This document shows, piece after piece, positions 9,421 through 17,500 of a stretch of DNA of 64,000 nucleotides. The notes below the pieces were generated by a model, which had not been told where the DNA came from, ran no database searches, and was given only the letters and a program-made list of their open reading frames with translations. The position numbers and the translations under genes are program-made. Location of the stretch: assembly GCF_049195245.1 (NCBI RefSeq), contig NZ_JBMIRR010000027.1, forward strand, positions 62,001 through 126,000, written 5' to 3'. Positions within the stretch are counted from its first letter, which is position 1. The number at the start of each line of letters is the position of its first letter. The stretch comes from Arenimonas sp049195245. GTDB lineage: Bacteria > Pseudomonadota > Gammaproteobacteria > Xanthomonadales > Xanthomonadaceae.

Positions 9421-9662
9421 TTCCACACTGATTTGCCGGTCGTCCGATGGTCACAGCGCAATCGCGCGATTCGACAGCCTCCCGGCGTCGTCTTCTCTTG
9501 CCCGCACGTTCGTGCGCCGGCAGACGGTGGATTCCATGCGTAGGCAAACGGCCGCCCTTGCGGCCGACGGCGTTTCCGCGACCTGAATCCGGGGCTTGTT
9601 GCCTGTCCCGGTCCGGGGCATGGCGGCGGGCCTCCCACCGCTGTTGATCCAGGAGAAAGGCA

Positions 9663-11225
9663 ATGCGCGTTTTGGCTTGTGATGGCATCCATGAAGACGG
9701 TCTGGCCCTGTTCCGCGATGCGGGCTGGGACGTCGAGATTTCCGATCCGATCAAGGACCCCAAGGTCCTGGCCGCGAAGCTCGAGGGCTTTGATGCCGTG
9801 CTGGTGCGTTCGGCCACCCAGGTGACGGCCGAGTCGCTGGCCCACGCCAGCGCGTTGAAGGTGATCGGCCGCGCCGGCGCCGGCGTGGACACCATCGACG
9901 TGGACGCCGCCACCGCGCGCGGCATCGCCGTGATGAATGCCCCCGACGGCAACACCCTGGCCGCTGCCGAACACGCGATCTCGCTGCTGTTCGCGCTGGC
10001 CCGGCACGTGCCGCGCGCCGATGCCGGCATGAAGGCCGGCGAATGGCCCAAGGCCGGCCTCACCGGCTTCGAGCTGGAAGGCAAGAAGCTGGGCGTGATC
10101 GGCCTGGGCCGCATCGGCGCCACCGTTGCGCGCAAGGCGCAGGGCATCGGCATGGAAGTGGCCGCGCACGACCCCTTCCTGCCGGCCTCGGCCGCGGGCA
10201 AGGGCAGCGTGGCGCTCAAGCCGCTGGAGGAACTGCTGGCCTGGGCCGACGTGGTGACGCTGCATATCCCGCGCACCAAGGACACCACCAACCTGCTCAA
10301 CGAGGCCCGCCTGCGCGGCATGAAGAAGGGCGCCTTCCTGATCAATGCCGCGCGCGGCGGCCTGGTGGACGAGGACGCGCTGCTCACCCTGCTCGAGGAA
10401 GGCCATCTGGCCGGCGCCGCGCTCGACACCTTCGTGACCGAGCCGCTGCCCAAGGACTCGGCGCTGCGCGGCAACGCCAAGCTGATCCTCACGCCGCACC
10501 TGGGCGCCAGCACCGGCGAGGCGCAGCAGGCGGTGAGCACCATCCTGGCGCGCCAGATCATCGATTTCGTCGCCACCGGCGCGGTCGCGGGCTGCGTCAA
10601 CCTGCCGCCGCTCACGCCCGAGACCGCGCGCGAGGTCGGTCCTTGGATGCCGCTGATGACCGCGCTGGGCAAGCTGGCCGCGCGTCTGGTGCCGGCGCCG
10701 ACGAAGCTGCAGGTCACCTACGCCGGCCGCACCGACGGCCTGGACACGCGGCCGCTCACCCGCTTGCTGGTGGCCTCGCTGCTGGGCCCGGCCTCGGGCC
10801 GCGTGACGCCCGTGAATGCGCTGCATGAAGCCGCCTCGCGCGGCCTGGAAGTGGCCGAAACCCTGGGCGGCGACGGCGACGGTTTCGACCGCCTGCTGCG
10901 CATCCGCGTGCAGGGCGCGGCCGGCAGCCGCGAGATCGAGGCGACGCTGCATCGCGGTCCGCGCGTGGTGCGGCTGGACGGCGTCGAGCTCGACTTCGAT
11001 CCGCTGGCCCACATCCTGCTGATGCGCAACGAGGACAAGCCCGGCGTGATCGGCCTGGTCGGTTCGCACCTGGGCGCGGCCGGCGTGAACATCGTCAATT
11101 TCTCGCTGGGCGCCACCGGCGACGGCGGCGCGGTGGCGGCGATCACGGTCGACCGTGAAGTGCCCGAGGCGCAGCTGGCCTCGCTGCGCGGCATCCCGGG
11201 CATCGTCGCGATGGAGCAGGTCTGA
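9663..11225 (+). CDS. serA: D-3-phosphoglycerate dehydrogenase (long, ACT-domain form)
   Basis: Catalyses the first committed step of serine synthesis, NAD-dependent oxidation of 3-phosphoglycerate. The 520 residues match the long form of the enzyme. The nucleotide-binding loop GLGRIGATVA is at residues 146-155, the catalytic-region motifs NAARGG and TPHLGAST (His near 279) follow, then an intervening domain and a C-terminal ACT domain from about residue 449 (LLMRNEDKPGVIGLVG). The ACT domain usually gives serine feedback control. The ATG at 9663 follows AGGAGAAAGG. The stop overlaps the next gene's start (TGATG), so the downstream phosphatase is probably co-translated. Confidence 0.95.
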   Translation: MRVLACDGIHEDGLALFRDAGWDVEISDPIKDPKVLAAKLEGFDAVLVRSATQVTAESLAHASALKVIGRAGAGVDTIDVDAATARGIAVMNAPDGNTLAAAEHAISLLFALARHVPRADAGMKAGEWPKAGLTGFELEGKKLGVIGLGRIGATVARKAQGIGMEVAAHDPFLPASAAGKGSVALKPLEELLAWADVVTLHIPRTKDTTNLLNEARLRGMKKGAFLINAARGGLVDEDALLTLLEEGHLAGAALDTFVTEPLPKDSALRGNAKLILTPHLGASTGEAQQAVSTILARQIIDFVATGAVAGCVNLPPLTPETAREVGPWMPLMTALGKLAARLVPAPTKLQVTYAGRTDGLDTRPLTRLLVASLLGPASGRVTPVNALHEAASRGLEVAETLGGDGDGFDRLLRIRVQGAAGSREIEATLHRGPRVVRLDGVELDFDPLAHILLMRNEDKPGVIGLVGSHLGAAGVNIVNFSLGATGDGGAVAAITVDREVPEAQLASLRGIPGIVAMEQV

Positions 11226-11875
11226 TGAAGGTACTGCTCGCGCGTCACGGAGAAACACCCTGGAATGCCGAAGGCCGCTACCAGGGGCAGCGCGACATCG
11301 CGCTGTCGGAGGTCGGTGAAAACCAGGCGCGGCTGCTGGGCGAACGCCTGGCGCAGGTCGCCATCACCCGCGCGGTGGCGTCGCCGCTGGCGCGGGCGCG
11401 GCGCACGGCGGAACTGGCGCTGGGTGCGGAGCGTGCGTCGCAGCTTCGGCTGGACGAAGGCCTGAAGGAAATCGCCCACGGCGACTGGGAGGGGCTGCTG
11501 GCCGCCGAGATCCGCGAAAGGGATCCGGCACGCCTGCGCGCCTGGCGCGAGACCCCCGAGACGGTGCAGATGCCCGGTGCGGGTGGCGAGTCGATCGTCG
11601 AAGTGCTGGACCGCGCCTGGCCCGCGTTCGCGCGTGCCTGCCGTGGGCTGGGCGCGGACGACACGCTGCTGGTCGTGGCCCACGACGCGGTGAACCGCGT
11701 GATCCTGTGCCGCATCCTGGGCCTGCCGCTGTCGCGGCTGTGGACCTTCCGGCAGGCACCGACCACGATCAACCTGCTCGAGGGACCGGACGTGAATTCA
11801 CTGGAAGTGGTGCGCCTGAACGACTGCGGGCACCACACCGCGCTGTTCGGCGAGGCGGTGCATCGGGCGCTCTAG
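11225..11875 (+). CDS. Histidine phosphatase family protein (phosphoglycerate mutase-like)
   Basis: A 216-residue member of the cofactor-dependent phosphoglycerate mutase/acid phosphatase superfamily. The catalytic signature LLARHGETPWNAEGRYQG is at residues 4-21, with His8 as the phosphorylated residue. The second histidine lies in VVAHDAVNR, and a C-terminal DCGHHT motif is present. The family includes GpmB-like phosphatases, alpha-ribazole phosphatase (CobC) and metal-independent phosphoserine phosphatases. Its TGATG coupling to serA makes a role in serine synthesis an attractive inference, but sequence alone does not settle the substrate. Confidence 0.85.
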   Translation: MKVLLARHGETPWNAEGRYQGQRDIALSEVGENQARLLGERLAQVAITRAVASPLARARRTAELALGAERASQLRLDEGLKEIAHGDWEGLLAAEIRERDPARLRAWRETPETVQMPGAGGESIVEVLDRAWPAFARACRGLGADDTLLVVAHDAVNRVILCRILGLPLSRLWTFRQAPTTINLLEGPDVNSLEVVRLNDCGHHTALFGEAVHRAL

Positions 11876-11883
11876 TTTTCCGG

Positions 11884-11908
11884 ACGGGCGCCGCCGTGCG
11901 GCGCCCGT
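11884..11908. terminator. Strong hairpin after the serA-phosphatase operon
   Basis: ACGGGCGCCGC-CGT-GCGGCGCCCGT is a perfect 11-bp stem between two convergent genes. No T-tract follows on either strand, so it may be a weak or factor-assisted terminator, or an mRNA 3'-end stabiliser. Confidence 0.5.
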
Positions 11909-11931
11909 GGCCCGAAGCCGGGGCCGTGCGC

Positions 11932-12093
11932 TCAGTCCTGCGGCGGCGCCGACTCGTCGGCCTCGGTGTCCGCCGCCTCGGCGGGTTCGCCGGCGCGCTT
12001 GCGGGCGGCCTTCTCGGCGTCCTTCTCGGCCTTCTTCTTCTGCTTGGCCAGTTCGCGCTGGCGCTTTTCGAAGGAATAGTTGGGCTTGGCCAT
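11932..12093 (-). CDS. Small lysine-rich conserved protein (MAKPNYSFEKRQREL type)
   Basis: A 53-residue, highly charged protein. The N-terminus MAKPNYSFEKRQRELAKQKK is one I recognise from many proteobacterial small hypothetical proteins. A Lys/Glu/Ala helix follows, then an acidic tail rich in Glu, Ala and Asp. I chose the start at 12093 because the conserved N-terminus begins there; the frame continues upstream without homology. The helix looks coiled-coil-like. No function is established. It is convergent with the serA operon and divergent from folC. Confidence 0.75.
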   Translation of the reverse strand: MAKPNYSFEKRQRELAKQKKKAEKDAEKAARKRAGEPAEAADTEADESAPPQD

Positions 12094-12173
12094 GGGCGCG
12101 CTCGGGCTGGGGAATGCCGCCAGTTTACCCCGTCGACGGCCCGCCCGGGCGCTGCGTGGCGCCCGCCATGGGC

Positions 12174-12179
12174 GATAAT
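12174..12179 (+). promoter_or_regulatory. Candidate -10 box placing folC on a leaderless mRNA
   Basis: GATAAT (5 of 6 to TATAAT) ends six bases before the folC ATG at 12186, so transcription would begin at or very near the start codon. No Shine-Dalgarno sequence precedes that ATG. No clear -35 box is visible. Confidence 0.45.
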
Positions 12180-12185
12180 CGCTGC

Positions 12186-13433
12186 ATGGCACGCACGCTT
12201 TCCCAGTGGCTCGAGTACCAGCAGGCCGTCCATCCCAAGAGCATCGACATGGGCCTTGAGCGCGTGGGCGAGGTGGCGCGCCGGCTGGGCGTGGGTCGCG
12301 CCGGGCGGCACGTGGTCACCGTGGCGGGTACCAATGGCAAGGGCTCGACGGTGGCCTTCCTCGAGGCCATTGCCCGCGCGGCCGGCCTGCGCGTGGGCGC
12401 CTACACCTCGCCGCACCTGCTGCGCTACAACGAACGCGTGCGGGTGGACGGCGTGGACGCCGACGATGCCACCCTGGTGGCCGCGTTCGAGCGCATCGAA
12501 GCCGCGCGCGGCGAGGTGCCGCTGACCTATTTCGAGTTCGGAACGCTGGCGGCCCTGCTGGTGTTCGAGGCCTCCGGGCTTGACCTGGCGGTGCTGGAGG
12601 TGGGGCTGGGCGGCCGCCTGGACGCCACCAACCTGGTGGACCCGGACGTGGCCGTGATCACCACCGTGGACCTGGACCACCAGGACTACCTGGGCCATGA
12701 CCGCGAGACCATCGGTGCCGAGAAGGCCGGCATCCTGCGCGCGGGCAAACCCTGCGTGCTGGCCGAGAAGGATCCGCCGTCGTCGGTGCTGCGCCGGGCC
12801 TACGCCCTGGGCGCCTTCGCGATCCGTGGCCATTCCGACTACCTGGTCGAGGCGCGGCCGGGCGGCTGGCGCTGGCGCGAGCCCGGGTACCGCATCGACT
12901 TGCCCGATCCCGGCCTGCAGGCGCCGGCCCAGCGCGACAATGCCGCTGCCGCGATCGCCGCGCTGCGTGCGCTGGACCTGCCGATCCCGGATGCGGCGAT
13001 CCGCCGCGGCGTGGCGGGCGCGCGCGCACCGGGCCGCCTGCAGATCCAGACGGGTCCGCCGCAGCGCGTGCTGGACGTGGCGCACAACCCGCAGGGCGCG
13101 CGCCAGCTGGCGCAGTGGCTGGCGGCGAACCCGCGGCCGACCGTGGCGGTGTTCAGCGCGCTGGCCGACAAGGACCTGGCCGGCATCGTCACGCCGGTGC
13201 AGCCGCATGTGCGGGCCTGGCACCTGGGACCGATCACCGACGCCGGGCCGCGCGGGCTGGACGTCGGCACGCTGGCAGCACGCCTGCGCGAGGCGGTGCC
13301 CGACGCGGTGCTGCATGCGCATGCCAGCCTCGCGCAGGCCCTGTCCGCCGCCACCGAAGCGGCGGGAACGGAGGGCCGCGTGCTGGTGTTCGGCTCATTC
13401 CACACGGTGGCTGAAGCGCTGGCCGCGGAATGA
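12186..13433 (+). CDS. folC: Bifunctional dihydrofolate/folylpolyglutamate synthase
   Basis: Adds glutamate to dihydropteroate and to tetrahydrofolate in the cytoplasm. The 415 residues match the family. The ATP-binding loop VAGTNGKGSTVAF lies near residue 45, followed by TSPHLLRYNERVRVDG and the ligase motif EVGLGGRLDATN. The C-terminal domain carries DVAHNPQGARQLA. I chose the ATG at 12186 because homology begins at MARTLSQWLEYQ; a longer open frame exists upstream. It begins the folC-dedD-cvpA-purF gene order also known in E. coli. The lack of a ribosome site fits a leaderless transcript. Confidence 0.94.
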   Translation: MARTLSQWLEYQQAVHPKSIDMGLERVGEVARRLGVGRAGRHVVTVAGTNGKGSTVAFLEAIARAAGLRVGAYTSPHLLRYNERVRVDGVDADDATLVAAFERIEAARGEVPLTYFEFGTLAALLVFEASGLDLAVLEVGLGGRLDATNLVDPDVAVITTVDLDHQDYLGHDRETIGAEKAGILRAGKPCVLAEKDPPSSVLRRAYALGAFAIRGHSDYLVEARPGGWRWREPGYRIDLPDPGLQAPAQRDNAAAAIAALRALDLPIPDAAIRRGVAGARAPGRLQIQTGPPQRVLDVAHNPQGARQLAQWLAANPRPTVAVFSALADKDLAGIVTPVQPHVRAWHLGPITDAGPRGLDVGTLAARLREAVPDAVLHAHASLAQALSAATEAAGTEGRVLVFGSFHTVAEALAAE

Positions 13434-13456
13434 GCCGGGCGGCCGGCCATCCCGGC

Positions 13457-13462
13457 TATAAT
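13457..13462 (+). promoter_or_regulatory. Candidate -10 box for the SPOR-cvpA-purF operon
   Basis: A perfect TATAAT 33 bases upstream of the SPOR-protein ATG, in the 61-base gap after folC. No convincing -35 box lies 16 to 18 bases upstream. It suggests that the SPOR-cvpA-purF genes can be transcribed separately from folC. Confidence 0.5.
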
Positions 13463-13494
13463 TCACGCCACTCCCCGGCCGGACCGACGACCCG

Positions 13495-14559
13495 ATGGAT
13501 TCCGCCCTGAAACAGCGCCTCATCGGCGCCGCCGTCCTGGTGGCGCTGGCCATGATCTTCCTGCCCATGCTGCTGCGTGGGCCCGATGCCGAGCAGCCCG
13601 ATGCCGCGCAGGTGCCGCTGGACATGCCGGCCGCGCCCGACCAGGAATTCGAAACGCGCGAGCTGCCGCTCACCGTGCCGCAGCCGCAGGCGCCCGAAGG
13701 CGGCGTGGTCGGCATGGACACCGGACCGCGTCCCAGCGACGACCCCAATGCCGTGGCCACCGTGGACCAGACCGGTGCGCCGGCCGCGCGCACCGACTAT
13801 GCGCCCGTGCCCGAAGGCGAAGACGGCACGCTGGCGCCGGTCGATGCCGCCACTGGCCTGGCCCAGTCGCCTTCGCCTCCGTCCGCGCCCGCGCCGACCG
13901 CGCCGGCGGTGCCGCCCGATGCGGCCAGCCCCGTGACGCCGCCGGCCGCGGCACCGCCGCCGGTCGCGTCCACCCCGGCCGCCGCCGGCGGACGCTACAT
14001 GGTCAATGTCGGCAGTTTCTCCAACCTGGCCAATGCCCGCGCCCTGGCCGACAAGCTGCGCTCGCGCGGCCTGCCGCTCACCAGCGAGTCGGTGGACGTG
14101 TCGGGCAAGCCGGCGATGCGCCTGCGGGTCGGCCCGTACGGCGATCGCGCCGCGGCCGAAGCGGCGCGCCTGCGCGTGGATTCGGTCACCGGCGGTGGCG
14201 CCAACGTGATCGCGCTTGACGGTTCCGCCGCGCCCGCGCCGGCGCGCGCCACCCCGGCCGCTGCGGCGGTGGCCACGCCGGCCCAGGTGCCCGTACCCGC
14301 GCGCGCCAGCACCGCCGCCAATGTCGGTTTTGCGGTGCAGCTGGGTGCGCTCAGCTCCGAGGCCGATGCCAGTGCGCTGCGCGACCGCGCCCGCGCCGCC
14401 GGCTTCGTGGCCTTCCACCAGCGGGTGAACACCGAACGCGGCGCCGTCTGGCGCGTGCGCGTGGGGCCCGAAGCCGACCGCGCCGCCGCCGAGCGCCTGC
14501 GCGAATCGGTGGCCGGCAAGCTGGGCATGAAGGACGCGATCGTCGTCCCGCACCCGTGA
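13495..14559 (+). CDS. SPOR domain protein, DedD-like, with two SPOR repeats
   Basis: A 354-residue inner-membrane protein. A short cytoplasmic N-terminus is followed by one membrane helix (about residues 8-27) and a Pro/Ala-rich periplasmic linker. There are two SPOR repeats: about 164-240 (YMVNVGSFSNLANARALADK) and about 274-352 (FAVQLGALSSEADASALRDR). SPOR domains bind denuded peptidoglycan at the division septum. DedD-like proteins normally carry one SPOR domain, so the second is unusual, although lineage-specific duplications occur. Its position before cvpA and purF matches dedD in E. coli. Role: probably septal, inferred from domain and context. Confidence 0.88.
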   Translation: MDSALKQRLIGAAVLVALAMIFLPMLLRGPDAEQPDAAQVPLDMPAAPDQEFETRELPLTVPQPQAPEGGVVGMDTGPRPSDDPNAVATVDQTGAPAARTDYAPVPEGEDGTLAPVDAATGLAQSPSPPSAPAPTAPAVPPDAASPVTPPAAAPPPVASTPAAAGGRYMVNVGSFSNLANARALADKLRSRGLPLTSESVDVSGKPAMRLRVGPYGDRAAAEAARLRVDSVTGGGANVIALDGSAAPAPARATPAAAAVATPAQVPVPARASTAANVGFAVQLGALSSEADASALRDRARAAGFVAFHQRVNTERGAVWRVRVGPEADRAAAERLRESVAGKLGMKDAIVVPHP

Positions 14560-14575
14560 TCCGCTGCCTGCGCCG

Positions 14576-15190
14576 ATGCTGAACTGGGCCGACTACGCGC
14601 TGCTGGCCGTGCTGGCCGTGTCGATGGGCGTGGGCCTGTGGCGCGGCTTCGTGGTCGAGGTGTTGTCGCTGACGGTGTGGGTGGCGGCGTTCTGGCTGTC
14701 GATCGGTTTCGGCGATGACGCGGCCGCGCGGCTGACCGGCGTCGAACAGGTATCGGCCCGGCTGTTCCTGGGCTATGCCGGCGTGTTCCTGGGCGTGCTG
14801 ATCGTGGGCGGGCTGGTCACCTGGGGCATCGGCAAGCTGATCGCCAACACCGGGCTGTCGAGCACCGATCGCGTCCTCGGCCTGGGCTTCGGCCTGGCCC
14901 GCGGCGGCGTGCTCGCCTGCGTGGCCGTGCTGCTGCTGGGCTTCACGCCGGTGCCGCGTGATGCCTGGTGGTCGGAATCGCGGCTGCTGCCGGGGGCGCA
15001 GCGCGGCGCGGAATGGATGGCCGCTTTCCTGCCGCCGGCGGCCGCCGAACACCTCAGCTTCGCACCGGCGGGCGATGCGCCCGACGCATCCCGCACCGAA
15101 CCCGAGTCCCCGGCCACCGACGCCGTGGCCGAAGAACATCCTTCCAGCGCGGCCCCGCAGGCCAGCGCAAGCATCGATCCGGAGACCTGA
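14576..15190 (+). CDS. cvpA: CvpA family membrane protein
   Basis: A 204-residue inner-membrane protein with four predicted hydrophobic segments in the first 140 residues. The CvpA signature is visible near the N-terminus (MLNWADYALLAVLAVSMGVG) and in the middle (STDRVLGLGFGLARG). In E. coli, CvpA is needed for colicin V production and has been linked to envelope tolerance and purF expression. The last 45 residues are hydrophilic and acidic (Glu/Pro/Ala/Ser). It lies 16 bases after the SPOR gene, and its stop is only 3 bases before purF, so the three form one operon. Confidence 0.9.
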   Translation: MLNWADYALLAVLAVSMGVGLWRGFVVEVLSLTVWVAAFWLSIGFGDDAAARLTGVEQVSARLFLGYAGVFLGVLIVGGLVTWGIGKLIANTGLSSTDRVLGLGFGLARGGVLACVAVLLLGFTPVPRDAWWSESRLLPGAQRGAEWMAAFLPPAAAEHLSFAPAGDAPDASRTEPESPATDAVAEEHPSSAAPQASASIDPET

Positions 15191-15193
15191 CCC

Positions 15194-16666
15194 ATGTGCG
15201 GCATCATTGGAATCGCCAGCGCCAGCGACGTCGCTGCCGCGCTGTACGACGGGCTGACGGTGCTGCAGCACCGCGGCCAGGACGCGGCCGGCATCGCCAC
15301 CATGGACGGCAACAAGGTGCGCCTGCACAAGGGCAACGGCCTGGTGAAGGAAGTGTTCGACGAGGCGGCGATGACGCTGCTGACCGGGCGCGTGGGCATC
15401 GGCCACTGCCGTTATCCCACCGCGGGCTCGGAAGGCTCCGACGAGGCGCAGCCCTTCTACGTCAACTCGCCCTACGGCATCGCGCTGGCCCACAACGGCA
15501 ACCTGATCAACACCGACGCGCTGCGGCGCATGGTGTTCGAGCAGGACAAGCGCAACGTGAACACCGAATCCGATTCCGAAGTGCTGCTGAACGTGTTCGC
15601 GCACGAACTGCAGGCGCAGGGCGCGCTAACGCCGCAGGCGGCCGTGGCTGCCGTCGCCGGCGTGCATCGCCGCTGCACCGGTGGTTACGCGGTAGTGAGC
15701 ATGGTGCTGGGCCTGGGCCTGGTGGCGTTCCGCGATCCCTACGGCATCCGGCCGCTGGTACTGGGCAAGCGCGAGCGCGCCGATGGTGGCACCGACTACG
15801 CGGTAGCCTCGGAGAGCGTGGCGCTGGATATCCTGGGTTTCGTGCGCGAGCGCGACATCAAGCCGGGCGAGGCGGTGGTGATCACCGGCAACGGCCAGCT
15901 GCATGCCGAGGTCTGCGCGGCGCCGCGCGAGCATGCGCCCTGCATCTTCGAGTACGTCTACTTCGCGCGCCCCGATTCCATGATCGAGAACATCTCGGTG
16001 CACAAGGCGCGCATGCGCATGGGCGTGACCCTGGGCCAGAAGATCCTGCGCCTGCGGCCCGACCACGGCATCGACACGGTGATCCCGATCCCCGACACCT
16101 CGCGCGACGCTGCGCTGGAAATCGCCAACGTGCTGGGCGTGAAGTACCGCGAGGGATTCATCAAGAACCGCTACGTCGGCCGCACCTTCATCATGCCGGG
16201 GCAGGGCGAGCGCGTGAAATCCGTGCGCCGCAAGCTCAACCCGATCCCGCTGGAGTTCAAGGATCGCGTGGTGCTGCTGGTGGACGACTCGATCGTGCGC
16301 GGCACCACCAGCCAGCAGATCGTGCAGATGGCGCGCGATGCGGGCGCCAAGAAGGTCTACCTGGCCTCGGCGGCGCCGCCGGTGCGTCACCCCAACATCT
16401 ACGGCATCGACATGCCCTCGGCTGACGAGCTCGTTGCGCATGGCCGCACCGAAGCCGAGATCGAGAAGCTGCTGGGCTGCGACTGGCTGATCTACCAGGA
16501 CCTGGCCGACCTCGAGGCCGCCGTCGCGGGCCCGAAGTTCCCGGGCAAACGATTCGACAGTTCCTGCTTCAGCGGCGAATACGTCACTGGCATCGAGCCG
16601 GGTTATTTCGAGCGCATCCAGCAGCTGCGTTCGGACGACGCCAAGCGCAAGCGGCGCGCGTCGTGA
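15194..16666 (+). CDS. purF: Amidophosphoribosyltransferase
   Basis: First step of purine synthesis: transfers the glutamine amide to PRPP, giving phosphoribosylamine. The 490-residue protein begins MCGIIGIA, so Cys2 is the N-terminal nucleophile of the glutaminase domain once Met is removed. The PRPP-binding loop VVLLVDDSIVRGTT is at about residues 359-372. The C-terminal domain follows the E. coli-like pattern, and I saw no Cys pattern for a 4Fe-4S cluster. It is the last gene of the SPOR-cvpA-purF operon. Expression may respond to PurR or a similar regulator, but no operator could be identified. Confidence 0.96.
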   Translation: MCGIIGIASASDVAAALYDGLTVLQHRGQDAAGIATMDGNKVRLHKGNGLVKEVFDEAAMTLLTGRVGIGHCRYPTAGSEGSDEAQPFYVNSPYGIALAHNGNLINTDALRRMVFEQDKRNVNTESDSEVLLNVFAHELQAQGALTPQAAVAAVAGVHRRCTGGYAVVSMVLGLGLVAFRDPYGIRPLVLGKRERADGGTDYAVASESVALDILGFVRERDIKPGEAVVITGNGQLHAEVCAAPREHAPCIFEYVYFARPDSMIENISVHKARMRMGVTLGQKILRLRPDHGIDTVIPIPDTSRDAALEIANVLGVKYREGFIKNRYVGRTFIMPGQGERVKSVRRKLNPIPLEFKDRVVLLVDDSIVRGTTSQQIVQMARDAGAKKVYLASAAPPVRHPNIYGIDMPSADELVAHGRTEAEIEKLLGCDWLIYQDLADLEAAVAGPKFPGKRFDSSCFSGEYVTGIEPGYFERIQQLRSDDAKRKRRAS

Positions 16667-16690
16667 TGGCTTAGGCGCGGTCGGACGCCC

Positions 16691-17500
16691 ATGCCCAGCC
16701 TCCACGCCGCGGCCGCCGACTGTCTCGCCGCGTCTGATCCGGATGAAAAGCTGCGGCTGACGCATGCCGCCGCGGCGGCGTTCAGGCGCGGCGAACTGAC
16801 GGTGCCGGCCAGCGCGCCGCCGCCTTCGCCGATCCGTGCGCCCGGCCGGCCCGCGCGTCCGCAGCTGATTTCGCCGCGCGACCTGCCCCAGCGCGGGCTC
16901 GGCAGCCCGCAGGGACGCGCGGCCTTCCTGCACGCGGTGGCGCACATCGAATTCAACGCCGTGAACCTGGCCTGGGATGCGGTGTACCGGTTCCGCGGCA
17001 TGCCGGCCGCGTTCTACGCCGACTGGGTGGGCGTGGCCGATGACGAGGCGCGGCATTTTTCACTGCTGCAGCAGCGCCTGGCCAGCCTGGGCCAGGCCTA
17101 CGGCGATTTCGACGCGCACAACGGCCTGTGGGAAATGGCCGAGCAGACCGCCGACAGCTGCCTGCGGCGCATGGCCCTGGTGCCGCGCGTGCTGGAGGCG
17201 CGCGGCCTGGACGTGACGCCCGGCATGATCACGCGCCTGCGCCAGGCCGGCGATGCCGACTCGGCCGACGTGCTCGCCCTCATCCTGGACGAGGAAGTGG
17301 CGCATGTGGCCGCCGGCACGCGCTGGTTCCACTGGTGCTGCGAGCGCGAGGGCCTGGCGCCCGGGCGCGAGTTCATCCGCCTGGTGCGCGAGGTCGCGCG
17401 CGGCTCGCTGCGCGGTCCGTTCAATCGTGCGGCGCGGCGCGAGGCCGGGTTCGACGACTTCGAGATGGCGGAACTGGAATCCATGGAGCCTGCGCGATGA
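16691..17500 (+). CDS. Ferritin-like DUF455 domain protein
   Basis: A 269-residue soluble protein of the DUF455 family, which has a ferritin-like four-helix fold. Candidate metal residues are in the AHIEFNAVN stretch (about residue 85), the DDEARHF stretch (about 117) and the DEEVAHVA stretch (about 203), all Glu/His helical motifs. The natural role is not established; di-iron oxygenase or metal storage is possible. The stop overlaps the following lipoprotein gene by ATGA, and the start lies 24 bases after purF. Its placement with purF is probably operon read-through. Confidence 0.85.
   Translation: MPSLHAAAADCLAASDPDEKLRLTHAAAAAFRRGELTVPASAPPPSPIRAPGRPARPQLISPRDLPQRGLGSPQGRAAFLHAVAHIEFNAVNLAWDAVYRFRGMPAAFYADWVGVADDEARHFSLLQQRLASLGQAYGDFDAHNGLWEMAEQTADSCLRRMALVPRVLEARGLDVTPGMITRLRQAGDADSADVLALILDEEVAHVAAGTRWFHWCCEREGLAPGREFIRLVREVARGSLRGPFNRAARREAGFDDFEMAELESMEPAR

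Larger units (their letters stand above)
9200..9662. other. Divergent intergenic region between the M13 peptidase and serA
   Basis: These 463 bases contain no convincing gene. They must hold the promoters of the minus-strand M13 group and of serA. Three hairpins or inverted repeats can be seen: 9219-9235, 9405-9420, and 9550-9565 (GGCCGC-CCTT-GCGGCC). No serine-responsive riboswitch or leader peptide could be recognised. serA's ribosome site (AGGAGAAAGG) lies just before its ATG. Confidence 0.6.

Noticed and set aside
9232..9426. Short minus-strand open frame in the M13/serA divergent region
   Set aside because: 64 codons, proline-rich, with no ribosome site or homology; treated as non-coding.
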